A stretch of DNA of 64,000 nt from assembly GCA_958437495.1 (NCBI GenBank), contig CAUBOH010000013.1:1-64000 (forward strand), written 5' to 3'. Shown here piece by piece: positions 44,930 through 52,856 of the stretch; the first letter of the stretch is position 1; each line of letters opens with the position of its first letter. The position numbers and the translations under genes were made by a program. Under the pieces are notes generated by a model. The model saw only the letters and a list, made by a program, of their open reading frames with translations. It ran no database searches and was not told where the DNA came from. This DNA comes from an uncultured Collinsella sp. (GTDB lineage: Bacteria; Actinomycetota; Coriobacteriia; Coriobacteriales; Coriobacteriaceae).

Positions 44930-46288
44930 TTAGCTCCTCGAATGTGCAACAAAACGACTATGGAGCAGACCGATCACAAATGCCACCACGGCAACCGGCG
45001 CCCACGCGGCACCGATATCCGCCAGCGGCAGCGCATCGAACGGTAGCCACACGCCCGCAAAGAACGCGTCGCGGACCGAGGTGATCACACTCTGCACGGC
45101 AACCACACCGCCAACCCAGACCCACACCTGCGGATGAGCGTCGCAAAAGCCGTGCACCAGGCCCATCAGTACCAGCACGATGGCAACGGGATACAAGGCG
45201 TTGAGCATAGGCACCGAGAACATGAGGATCACGTCGAGGCCCACGTTGGAGAGCACGCACGAAAACGCTGCGAACACAAAGGCGAGAACCGCAAAGGGAC
45301 GGCGCATGGCCTCCTCGGAAGCCTCCGCTCCCCCTTCGACCACATACGTCTCGCAGAAGTAACGCGAGCAGCAGCTGATGAGGCCGATGCACACGTTCAT
45401 GCAGGCAAGGAAGAAGATGGCGAAGACCACGACCGTGCCGGCAAGCCCAAAGTGCATGGAGGCCGAACGAGCGAGGATGGCAGCGCCGTTGGTAGCGTCG
45501 GGCATCACGGTGCCGAGCTGCATGCCGGCAAGGCCCAAGCCGCAGTAGATGATAGCCATGAGCACGCCGGCGATCACACCGGAACGCGAAATCTCAAAGG
45601 CCACGCGCTTGTCATCGGTAACACCCAACTCGTGGATGGTCTCGGCGATGATGATGCCAAAGGCAAGCGACGCGAGCAGGTCCATGGTCTGATAGCCAGT
45701 CAGAAAGCCCTGCACGGCGGCGCCTGCATCGTAGGGAGCCTGCGGCGCAGCAGCCGGTCCCAGCGGCGAGATCACGGCAGCACCCACGACCAGCACGATG
45801 AGCGCAATGAGCGCAGGGCCCGTAATGCGGCCGAGCACGCGCGTGATGACGCCTGGACGCAGCGTGAGCGCAAACGCGACGATAAAGAAGCCAACGGCAA
45901 ACACCAGGCGAGACGTACCGAGCGAGACGCCCTCGGGCAGCAGCGGCACCAACATCTCGAATGCCGTGGAACTCGTGCGCGGAATGGCCAAGCACGGGCC
46001 GATGGCCAGATACACTGCCGCGACAAAGAACTCGCCGAACTTGGGGTGCACGCGGCCGGCAAGCTCGCGTGCCGTTCCGGCAAGCGCCACGGCGATAAAG
46101 CCCATAACAGGCAGACCGATAGCGGCAATCAAAAAGCCGATCATGGCAACCGGCGTGGCAGAACCTGCCTGCAGCGCCAGCAGCGGCGGAATAATGAGGT
46201 TACCGGCGCCAAAGAGCATCGAGAACAGCGCAATGCCGACGGTAACGACATGGTCGGAACGCAGACCGCGCGGGGCGGATGAAGCCAT
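44930..46288 (-). CDS. brnQ: Branched-chain amino acid transporter (BrnQ/LIVCS family)
   Basis: A 452-residue membrane protein with about 12 hydrophobic helices that should import leucine, isoleucine and valine with a cation. The start of the first helix, FSMLFGAGNLIIPP, is the BrnQ signature. GYQTMDLLASLAFG, with the family Asp-Leu motif, lies near residue 200. Length matches known BrnQ (about 440). The ATG at 46288 follows AAAGGTG; a GTG two codons earlier is possible. It is separated from the selenium cluster by a strong terminator and is a single-gene unit. Confidence 0.92.
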   Translation of the reverse strand: MASSAPRGLRSDHVVTVGIALFSMLFGAGNLIIPPLLALQAGSATPVAMIGFLIAAIGLPVMGFIAVALAGTARELAGRVHPKFGEFFVAAVYLAIGPCLAIPRTSSTAFEMLVPLLPEGVSLGTSRLVFAVGFFIVAFALTLRPGVITRVLGRITGPALIALIVLVVGAAVISPLGPAAAPQAPYDAGAAVQGFLTGYQTMDLLASLAFGIIIAETIHELGVTDDKRVAFEISRSGVIAGVLMAIIYCGLGLAGMQLGTVMPDATNGAAILARSASMHFGLAGTVVVFAIFFLACMNVCIGLISCCSRYFCETYVVEGGAEASEEAMRRPFAVLAFVFAAFSCVLSNVGLDVILMFSVPMLNALYPVAIVLVLMGLVHGFCDAHPQVWVWVGGVVAVQSVITSVRDAFFAGVWLPFDALPLADIGAAWAPVAVVAFVIGLLHSRFVAHSRS

Positions 46289-46311
46289 AGGCACACCTTT
46301 CGGGTCGAAAC

Positions 46312-46341
46312 AAAAACGGGACGGGCAAAATACCCGTCCCG
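46312..46341 (-). terminator. Terminator of the selenium cluster
   Basis: CGGGACGGG and CCCGTCCCG pair and are followed on the minus strand by TTTTTGTTT. It lies 15 bases after the stop codon of the class V aminotransferase. Confidence 0.93.
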
Positions 46342-46355
46342 CAAGTATATACGCT

Positions 46356-47495
46356 CTAGCAGGCTAAATCGCGCAGAGCATCGATAGCCGTGTCGACTTC
46401 CTCGTTCGTGTTGAAATACCCAAACGAGAAGCGGACGACACCCTGGCGCTCGGTACCTAACGCGCGGTGCATGAGCGGAGCGCAATGGGCACCGGGGCGC
46501 GTCGCAATCCCCCACCCTTGCATGAGCGCGTCCGAGATCTCGGCCGAATCGATATCACCCACGTTGAGTGAGACGATCGCCGAGCGCACGGGCTGGTCAA
46601 ACGCACCGTAGAGCGCAATGTCGGGGATTTCACGAACACCGGCGAGGAAGCGCTCTGCAAGCGAGCGCTCATGCGCCGCAATCGCCTCGACCCCGCCCTG
46701 GGCCTCGATAAAGTCGAGACCGGCAGAAAGTCCCGCGATGCCGTGACCGTTGAGCGTGCCCGCCTCAAGACGCGTGGGCCACTCAAGAGGCTGCAGTGGG
46801 TCAAAGCTGTGCACGCCCGTACCACCCATGGCCCACGGAGCCACGTCAATGCCCTCCGCCACGGCCAGGCCGCCGGTCCCCTGCGGACCCATGAGCCCCT
46901 TGTGGCCGGTAAAGCACACAACATCGAGCCCCATGGCGTGCATATCGATATGCGCCGTGCCGGCAGACTGCGAGGCATCGACGATCACCAGCGCACCGGC
47001 CGCATGGGCCATGGCCGCTACGCGTGCAATGTCGACCGCGTTGCCGGTCACATTGGAGGCGTGCGTCGCCACCACGGCACGCGTGCCCGGCGTGACCAAC
47101 CGCTCGAGCTCGTCGTAGTCGAGCACGCCGTTGGTATCACAGCCCGCATGCTCAACCGTCACACCCTGCTCCATCGCCAAGCGGTTGAGCGGACGTAGCA
47201 CCGAGTTGTGCTCAAGCACCGTCGTGACCACGCGGTCGCCGGGGCGCACCACGCCATTAATGACGGTGTTGAGCGCCGCGGTGGAGTTGGGCGTAAAGCA
47301 CACATGGTCCGCCCTCGGGCAACCCAAAAGGCGCGCGAGCTTGGCACGGCAGCCGTGGATGGTACGCGCCGCATCGAGCGCACCCGAGGTGGCACCGCGC
47401 CCAGCATTGCCGAGCGAGCACATCGCCTGTGTCACGGCATCGACAACCGTCTGCGGCTTGTGCATGGTCGTCGCCGCGTTATCCAGGTAGATCAT
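46356..47495 (-). CDS. Cysteine desulfurase-like class V aminotransferase
   Basis: A 379-residue PLP enzyme of the NifS/CsdB type. It should remove sulfur or selenium from cysteine or selenocysteine. The N-terminus YLDNAATT is typical. The PLP lysine is in FTGHKGLMG (about residue 196), and the persulfide/selenide Cys is in GAHCAP (about residue 338). The ATG at 47495 follows GGGAGG and overlaps the DUF3343 stop (ATGA). Neighbours DUF3343, YedF and SelD point to a role in selenium mobilisation, for selenophosphate or for a labile selenium cofactor. General Fe-S supply is the alternative. Confidence 0.88.
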   Translation of the reverse strand: MIYLDNAATTMHKPQTVVDAVTQAMCSLGNAGRGATSGALDAARTIHGCRAKLARLLGCPRADHVCFTPNSTAALNTVINGVVRPGDRVVTTVLEHNSVLRPLNRLAMEQGVTVEHAGCDTNGVLDYDELERLVTPGTRAVVATHASNVTGNAVDIARVAAMAHAAGALVIVDASQSAGTAHIDMHAMGLDVVCFTGHKGLMGPQGTGGLAVAEGIDVAPWAMGGTGVHSFDPLQPLEWPTRLEAGTLNGHGIAGLSAGLDFIEAQGGVEAIAAHERSLAERFLAGVREIPDIALYGAFDQPVRSAIVSLNVGDIDSAEISDALMQGWGIATRPGAHCAPLMHRALGTERQGVVRFSFGYFNTNEEVDTAIDALRDLAC

Positions 47496-47743
47496 CGCAC
47501 GACCTCCCACATATCAATCACGGTATAGCCCTCGGCGGGAACGCCCGCCGCGGCGAGTTCGCCGCGCAGTAGCTCCTCATCGGCAGGCAACGCCTTCCAC
47601 GCCAGGCCGCAACCGGCAGCGACCTCCCCGGGTACGGGAATCGTTCGTCCAGGAAGACCACGCTCGATGCACAGGGACTCGCAGCCCATGGCGGCAGCCG
47701 TGGTGGGAAACGTGATGACAAGCGCTGGGCGCTTCTCCCTCAT
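47492..47743 (-). CDS. DUF3343 protein (putative Se/S carrier)
   Basis: An 83-residue protein that is only the DUF3343 domain. It has GCESLC near residue 20 and GCGLAWK near 44. The first DUF3343 protein (20103-20498) has Cys in GCGLCW where this one has Ala. The ATG at 47743 has GGAG 5 bases upstream; a TTG five codons earlier is unlikely. It lies between yedF and the class V aminotransferase and overlaps the latter. The family occurs with selenium-dependent molybdenum hydroxylases and is proposed to carry selenium or sulfur; this is not proven. Confidence 0.82.
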   Translation of the reverse strand: MREKRPALVITFPTTAAAMGCESLCIERGLPGRTIPVPGEVAAGCGLAWKALPADEELLRGELAAAGVPAEGYTVIDMWEVVR

Positions 47744-47762
47744 GGCAACTCCAACCAATACG

Positions 47763-48389
47763 CTACGGGCGCACGACGCGCACGGCCTGCTCCATCTTCT
47801 CCACGATCACATACATGTTCGTGACCTCGCCCACGGCAAGCAGGTCCTTAATGCCATAGTGGTCGAGGCAGGTGCCACAGGTGAGGATTTCGACGCCCTG
47901 CTCAGCCAGCCCCTTCAGGTCGTCGAGCACCGGAGAGCCCTCGACGGTGAGCTTGGCGCCGCCGTTGTAGAACAGCATGGTCGCGGGCAGCTCCTCCTGC
48001 TGCGTCACGGCAAAGATGAAGGCCTTCATGAGCTTGTGGCCCAGCTCGTCGTCGCCGCGGCCCATGCAGTCGGTGTAGACGGAAATGACGAGCTCGCCCT
48101 TGCCGGTGCTGGCACCACAGAAGGCAGCGCCATCCTGCTCGGGATCGGCCACGGCAATGGCGCCAGAGATCGCCACGGTCACGTGCCACTCAGCGTCAGA
48201 AACCTTCTCGACCGAGGCCGTGCAGCCCTTCTCCTGCGCCATCTTGGAGATGTTCTTGACGGCGGTCTCGTTATCGACCGAGGTCACCACGGCACCCTCG
48301 CCGTCAAGCTGTTTGAGCGCCTTAAGCGTCTTGACGACGGGTAGCGGGCAGGCATCGCCCATGGCATTGACTTCAATTTTGGTAGACAT
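47763..48389 (-). CDS. yedF: Selenium metabolism protein YedF (TusA-like plus DsrE-like domains)
   Basis: A 208-residue two-domain protein. Residues 1-75 are a TusA/SirA-like sulfur-carrier domain with the MGDACPLP motif; Cys14 is the carrier site. Residues about 100-208 are a DsrE-like domain with GTCLDHYG near its end, containing a CxxC-type pair in TCGTC. In selenium-using bacteria this fusion is encoded beside selD, as here. It probably receives selenium or sulfur from the class V aminotransferase and delivers it to SelD or to a molybdenum hydroxylase. The ATG at 48389 follows AAGGATG. Confidence 0.88.
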   Translation of the reverse strand: MSTKIEVNAMGDACPLPVVKTLKALKQLDGEGAVVTSVDNETAVKNISKMAQEKGCTASVEKVSDAEWHVTVAISGAIAVADPEQDGAAFCGASTGKGELVISVYTDCMGRGDDELGHKLMKAFIFAVTQQEELPATMLFYNGGAKLTVEGSPVLDDLKGLAEQGVEILTCGTCLDHYGIKDLLAVGEVTNMYVIVEKMEQAVRVVRP

Positions 48390-48449
48390 AGCTACATCCT
48401 TTCAAAAGGGACCGCCCAGAACAGCAGGCGGTCGCATAAACGGTTTTCC

Positions 48450-49499
48450 TTAATGCACAACGCGAACAGCAGGACCGCCCGGCACCGGCTCGCACACGCG
48501 ACCGATTGTGGCGGCAACGCGCCCCTCGGCATGTAAATGACGCGCAAGCTCATCCACATCCGCCGCGGGCGCCGCGATGAGCAAGCCACCCGATGTCTGT
48601 GGATCGTACAGCGCATCCAACACACCCGGCTCCAGGTCCTCGTCGGCGGTCACACGCGGGCCAAAGAAGTCCTGGTTGCGGTAGGAGCCCGCGGGGATAA
48701 TGCCCAGACGCGCCATGTCGAGCACCTGGTCAAAGAGCGGCACCGCCCCCGACGCAAGTTCAATCTGCACGCCCGAGCCCTCGGCCATCTCGCACGCATG
48801 CCCGATCAAGCCAAAGCCCGTGATGTCGGTACAGCCGTGAAGCTCAAGTCCCTCGGCCAGACGAATCGGTGCCTCGTTAAGGGTGCGCATCGAGTCAAAC
48901 ATGGCTGTGGCCTCGTCCTGCTCGATGAGCTCGCCCTTAATGGCCGTGGTGATGATGCCCGAGCCGATCGCCTTGGTCAGCAACAGGACATCGCCAGCGC
49001 GCGCGCCGCTGTTGGCGAGCATGCGGTCGAGCGAGACAAAGCCGCTCACGGACAGGCCGTACTTGGGCTCGTCGTCGTTGATGGTATGGCCGCCCGCGAT
49101 AGAGCAACCGGCCTCGACGCACTTATCGGCACCGCCCGCCAAAATCTTGCCGGCAACCTCAACGCCCAGGCAACTGGGTATGCACAGCAAGTTCATGGCA
49201 TGGCTCGGCCGCCCGCCCATGGCGTAGATGTCCGACAGCGAGTTGGCCGCGGCAATCTGACCGAACAAATAGGGGTCGTCGACCATCGGTGGAAAGAAGT
49301 CGATGGACTGCACGAGGCCCAGGTTTTCGCCAACACGGAAGACGCTCGCATCGTCGGAGGTATCGAACCCCACGAGCAGGTTGTCGTTATGCACATTGGG
49401 TAAGTCGCCCAGGACCTGGGCGAGGGCTCCGGGAGCCAACTTAGCGGCTCAACCGCTCGCGGCCGTCATAGACGTGAGCCTCATGGTGTCCTTAGCCAT
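48450..49499 (-). CDS. selD: Selenide, water dikinase SelD, itself a selenoprotein
   Basis: A 349-residue ATP-dependent enzyme that makes selenophosphate from selenide. Codon 17 is TGA (49451-49449), in the context AASGUAAKLAPG. This is the catalytic Cys/Sec position followed by the essential Lys20. The frame is open on both sides, and the upstream codons (MRLTSMT) match the normal SelD N-terminus. A perfect stem CGCCCAG/CTGGGCG with loop GTC lies 26 bases after the TGA and is a SECIS candidate. Later motifs SIDFFPP and AGGHTIND are typical. The ATG at 49499 overlaps the end of the glycosyltransferase gene by 8 bases. An annotation starting at 49439 would miss the active site. Confidence 0.95.
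49406..49451 (-). promoter_or_regulatory. SECIS candidate of selD with UGA codon
   Basis: Reading on the minus strand, the TGA at 49451-49449 is followed after 26 bases by CGCCCAGGTCCTGGGCG, a 7-bp stem whose top contains GGTC. A closer GGCTCC/GGAGCC stem is a second option. Confidence 0.6.
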
Positions 49500-50709
49500 A
49501 CGAACCCCCTTCCAACAAATCAACGACTTTAAGTATACGCGCCAGGCACGCTTCCCAAGAGACCGCCGACGGCTCGAACGTCGAAGGCGGAGCCGCAAGC
49601 GCCTGCGCGATAGCATCTGCCAGTGCGCGCTCAAACAACGGAAGGTCGGCCGCCACGGGCGTGTCGACATCCGTCATACGCGGCGACGCCACCCACGTCA
49701 CGGGAGCACCGGGAAGCATCGCCTCCATCCAGGGACGAACGCCGGGCAAATCGGTCGCCACAACTTTGCAGCCGCACGCGAGGGCCTCGATCGTCACGAG
49801 CGGCAGACCCTCGTAAAACGAAGGCAGCACAAAGACGTCGGAACTGCGGTAGGCACGCACGAGCCCATCGCTATCCAGGCGTCCCGCCAGCGTCACCGGC
49901 ACATCCGAGGCCGCGGTCAAGCGCTCGATACGCGCGTACTCGGCATCGTCCCCGCGGCCGCCCACAAGTACCAAGCCAGATGGGCGGACGCCATCGTCAA
50001 TCGGCAATGACACGGCTCGAACCAGCGACTCGACGCCCTTTTTAAAGCAAATCTTGCCCACGTACACAAGCGACCCCGGCTGCCTCGCCACGCTTGCGTC
50101 GCGGCAGAAGACGCGATGGTCGTAGCCCGTCCCAATCACGTGGATGCGATCGGCATCGACGCCGCACACCAGGCCAATCTGCTCAGCCTGCTCAGCATGG
50201 AGCGCAAAGACGGCATCGAGCCGACGGACCGCACTTACGATGCGATCGCGCTCGAGCGCATGCGAACGCAGCTGGCGCAGGTCGGTCGAATGGCACACGG
50301 CAACAACCGGCACGCCCCGGACGCACTCGCGGGCCAATGCGGTCACCAGATACAGGTGATGGCAGAGCACCAGATCGGGCCGAAACTCAGCCACCGCCCG
50401 ATCGATTGCAGCAGCAAATGCCCGCTCAAATGCCTTGAGCATCGAAGGCGTCAGATCACGATAGCGTGTGGAGGGATAGGGCATGACATCGGACATGCCA
50501 CAGATGGGAAACGGCAGCTCGGGCGACTCGAACGGTACGGCAAACACGGCAGCACGCCAGTCCAGCTCGCCTTGGGTATCACCCGGTGCCGCGCCGCAAA
50601 GCACGGCGGCGCGATGCCCCGTCTCGATCTGCTCGCGTACGAGCGCGGCAAGGTAGGTGCCGCTGCCAGTGCTATCTGGTTTTTGTGCCGAGATATTGAG
50701 GATGCGCAT
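49492..50709 (-). CDS. Glycosyltransferase, GT4-type GT-B fold
   Basis: A 405-residue sugar transferase. The N-terminal domain starts MRILNISAQKPDSTGSGTY, with the Gly-rich nucleotide-sugar-side loop. The C-terminal domain has the E-x7-E type motif in PSFYEGLPLVTIEALACG (about residues 310-327). No signal or membrane helix is seen, so it is cytoplasmic, using a nucleotide sugar. The ATG at 50709 was chosen because the upstream frame is low-complexity shadow. It lies between the HgdC-like ATPase and selD and overlaps selD by 8 bases. Its acceptor is unknown, and its place in a selenium cluster is unexplained. Confidence 0.88.
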   Translation of the reverse strand: MRILNISAQKPDSTGSGTYLAALVREQIETGHRAAVLCGAAPGDTQGELDWRAAVFAVPFESPELPFPICGMSDVMPYPSTRYRDLTPSMLKAFERAFAAAIDRAVAEFRPDLVLCHHLYLVTALARECVRGVPVVAVCHSTDLRQLRSHALERDRIVSAVRRLDAVFALHAEQAEQIGLVCGVDADRIHVIGTGYDHRVFCRDASVARQPGSLVYVGKICFKKGVESLVRAVSLPIDDGVRPSGLVLVGGRGDDAEYARIERLTAASDVPVTLAGRLDSDGLVRAYRSSDVFVLPSFYEGLPLVTIEALACGCKVVATDLPGVRPWMEAMLPGAPVTWVASPRMTDVDTPVAADLPLFERALADAIAQALAAPPSTFEPSAVSWEACLARILKVVDLLEGGSYG

Positions 50710-50723
50710 GTCGCGGTACACCC

Positions 50724-51488
50724 CTAGGCCAAGGCGGCGGCGCGGACAGCCGCGCCGATCGCTCCGGCAAAGCGAGCCTGGGGCGAGGTGGTCACCGGCG
50801 ACCCCAGTAGCTCGCCCAACCGCTCCACCACGAAGGCGTTCTCGCACAGGCCACCGGTCAGGTAGTACGGGGCGCCCGCGGCCTGCCCGGCCATGGTCGC
50901 CACGCGCGAGACCACGCTGTCGATCACGCCACGCGCAATGTTCTCGCGCGGCTCACCGCGACCGATCAGGCTGATGACCTCGCTTTCGGCAAACACAGTG
51001 CACATGCTGCTGATCTTGGTGGGCTCGCCGGAACGCGCCAGGTCGGCCATCTGCTGCTGGGAAATGCCTAGGCGGTCGGCCATGATCTCCAAAAAGCGCC
51101 CCGTGCCGGCGGCGCACTTGTCGTTCATGGCAAACTTGGCCACGCGGCCACTTTTAAGCTGAATGACTTTGGTGTCCTGGCCGCCCACGTCAATCACCGT
51201 GCCATGGTCGCCAAACAGGCGCACGGCACCGGTGCCGTGGCAGGTGATCTCGGTCACGACCTTGTGCGCATAGGGCACGGCGACACGGCCGTAGCCAGTC
51301 GCGACCACGCGAACATCGTCGCCCGTCACGTCATAGCCGGCTGCAGCGAGCTCGCCGCGCAGACGCTCGGCCGCATCGACCGACGAATACCCCGTCGGCA
51401 TGACGCAAGTCAACGCAATGGCGCTGTCCGTCTCCACCACCGCAGCCTTCGCGGCCGTCGAGCCTATGTCGATACCAATGCCAACCAC
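50724..51488 (-). CDS. ATPase activator of the HgdC/BadF family (YjiL-like)
   Basis: A 254-residue ASKHA-fold ATPase that binds a [4Fe-4S] cluster between two subunits and drives electrons into a partner dehydratase or double-cubane protein. The phosphate loop GIDIGSTAAK is at residues 4-13. The cluster ligands are Cys125 (NDKCAAGTG) and Cys163 (SSMCTVF). A second nucleotide motif DVGGQDTK is near residue 100. The GTG start at 51488 follows GGAGG. The two HgdB-type genes upstream are the likely partners. Length matches HgdC (about 260). Confidence 0.9.
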   Translation of the reverse strand: MVGIGIDIGSTAAKAAVVETDSAIALTCVMPTGYSSVDAAERLRGELAAAGYDVTGDDVRVVATGYGRVAVPYAHKVVTEITCHGTGAVRLFGDHGTVIDVGGQDTKVIQLKSGRVAKFAMNDKCAAGTGRFLEIMADRLGISQQQMADLARSGEPTKISSMCTVFAESEVISLIGRGEPRENIARGVIDSVVSRVATMAGQAAGAPYYLTGGLCENAFVVERLGELLGSPVTTSPQARFAGAIGAAVRAAALA

Positions 51489-51502
51489 GGCATCCTCCTT
51501 CT

Positions 51503-51533
51503 ATACGGCAAAACAGCTATCCCTTTGCCGCAT
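51503..51533. repeat. Short palindrome of the CAAAGGGAC type, copy 2 (degenerate)
   Basis: ATACGGCAAA pairs with TTTGCCGCAT, and the centre CAGCTATCC is altered compared with the copies at 6004 and 63162. It lies between two genes of the same strand. Confidence 0.6.
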
Positions 51534-51538
51534 TTGTC

Positions 51539-52702
51539 CTACAGGGTCTCGATAAAGGCGGCGATGCGCGTCTCGATCTGGCCCATGTCGCCGTTGCTGT
51601 AGTCGGTCTCGATCTTCATATACGGAATACCCGCACCCTCGACAGCCTCCTGCATACGCGCACTCTCCACATTAAAGGTGTGGCAGGCCTGCAGCACGCT
51701 CTCCACTACGCCATCGACGTGATACTTCTCGCACATGGCCAGCGTGTTTTCTATACGACCGTCATTGGGCGTCATGACCGAGCAGTTAATGTCCAGGTAG
51801 CGGTCTGCGATAGCGCGCAGAATGTCGGGTGCGTCCGGGTCGATCATCATGGCAGCCGTGCGCTCGCCCGAGCAATCGTCCATGCACACGACCACACCGC
51901 CGTTGGACTCGATGGTGCGACCGATCTTGTTAATCACGCCGCCCACCGGGCAGCCGGTGATCAGAATGCGCTTGGCATCCGCCGCGACCGGGCGCTCGCC
52001 CGCGTCGTAGGCCTCGCGCAGCTTGGCGACCTTTTGCTCCAGCTGCTGCGTATAGGCCTCGATATCAAAGCTGAACGTACCGGCAAACATAGTGCTCATC
52101 AGGTCGACGCCGCTCATGGCCGCCGGCTGGTTAGCCTGCAGCGCAAACATCTCGAGTTGGGCTGCACACAAGCGGTTGCGACGACGGACGGCGGCGCGCA
52201 GGTCATCGTCGGTAATCGTGATGCCGTAGAAGCCCTCGAGCTCCTCCTTGAGCAGGCGGCACTCCTCGTACCAGCCTTCACGCTCGTAGCTGCGATCGCG
52301 ACCCTGCGGAAGATGCAGAATGTGCGTGCGCTTGAGCTCGTTGAGCAGTTCGTACATCTTCTTCTTGCCGTCGCAGGTGGTCTCGCCGATGATCATGTCG
52401 CTAAAGTACGTAAACGGGCACTTTTGCGAGTAGGCAAAGCCATACGTCGATTTGATGAGCGGACACAGGTTTGCCGGCAGCACCTTCTCGGCCTCGGGAA
52501 TCACCTCATCGGACGTACCGCACAGAGCCACGCTCGCAGCCCCCGCGGCATCGATAATCTCGAGCGGCGTATAGCTGCACAAAAAGCCGACCAGGCGATT
52601 GCCCGCCTGTTTGTAATCCTTAACGCGAATAAACGACGCCTTGCGCTGCTCGTTGAACTCCTCAAACGTGGACGGCAACGGCTGCTCAATATATTCCGAC
52701 AT
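51539..52702 (-). CDS. 2-Hydroxyacyl-CoA dehydratase D-component-like protein (YjiM/double-cubane type), copy 1
   Basis: A 387-residue HgdB-family protein. Conserved Cys42, Cys80 (NLCPLIKS) and Cys110 (ETTCDGKKK) are the expected iron-sulfur ligands, and a second Rossmann-like domain follows (ITGCPVGG near residue 260). E. coli YjiM is similar in length (383) and pairs with YjiL. Characterised relatives either dehydrate 2-hydroxyacyl-CoA or carry a double-cubane [8Fe-9S] cluster that reduces small molecules. No CoA-transferase or second dehydratase-type subunit (HgdA) lies nearby, which favours the latter class. The ATG at 52702 follows AAGGAG. It is upstream of the ATPase gene on the same strand. 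Confidence 0.85.
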   Translation of the reverse strand: MSEYIEQPLPSTFEEFNEQRKASFIRVKDYKQAGNRLVGFLCSYTPLEIIDAAGAASVALCGTSDEVIPEAEKVLPANLCPLIKSTYGFAYSQKCPFTYFSDMIIGETTCDGKKKMYELLNELKRTHILHLPQGRDRSYEREGWYEECRLLKEELEGFYGITITDDDLRAAVRRRNRLCAAQLEMFALQANQPAAMSGVDLMSTMFAGTFSFDIEAYTQQLEQKVAKLREAYDAGERPVAADAKRILITGCPVGGVINKIGRTIESNGGVVVCMDDCSGERTAAMMIDPDAPDILRAIADRYLDINCSVMTPNDGRIENTLAMCEKYHVDGVVESVLQACHTFNVESARMQEAVEGAGIPYMKIETDYSNGDMGQIETRIAAFIETL

Positions 52703-52740
52703 ATAACTCCTTAACAAACCTTTTAACCGACCAAGGAAAC

Positions 52741-52840
52741 GGCTTTCCCAGGTGCCCGAGGTTGCCGTGAAAGAGGGGCGCCGCGTACTTTGGTACGCAA
52801 GCGACGGTTTGAACGGCAAGATCGGGTGCCTGGGGAAGCC
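52741..52840. repeat. 100-bp fold-back with 28-bp arms
   Basis: The left arm starting GGCTTTCCCAGG (52741-52768) pairs with the right arm ending CCTGGGGAAGCC (52813-52840), with about five mismatches. The centre has a small GCGTAC/GTACGC hairpin. It lies between the two HgdB-like genes. Confidence 0.85.
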
Positions 52841-52856
52841 GCCGGAACGTATAGTC

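Noticed and set aside
49449..49451. Stop codon before a shortened selD
   Set aside because: It is in the catalytic Cys/Sec position with conserved SelD sequence upstream, so recoding is the better reading.
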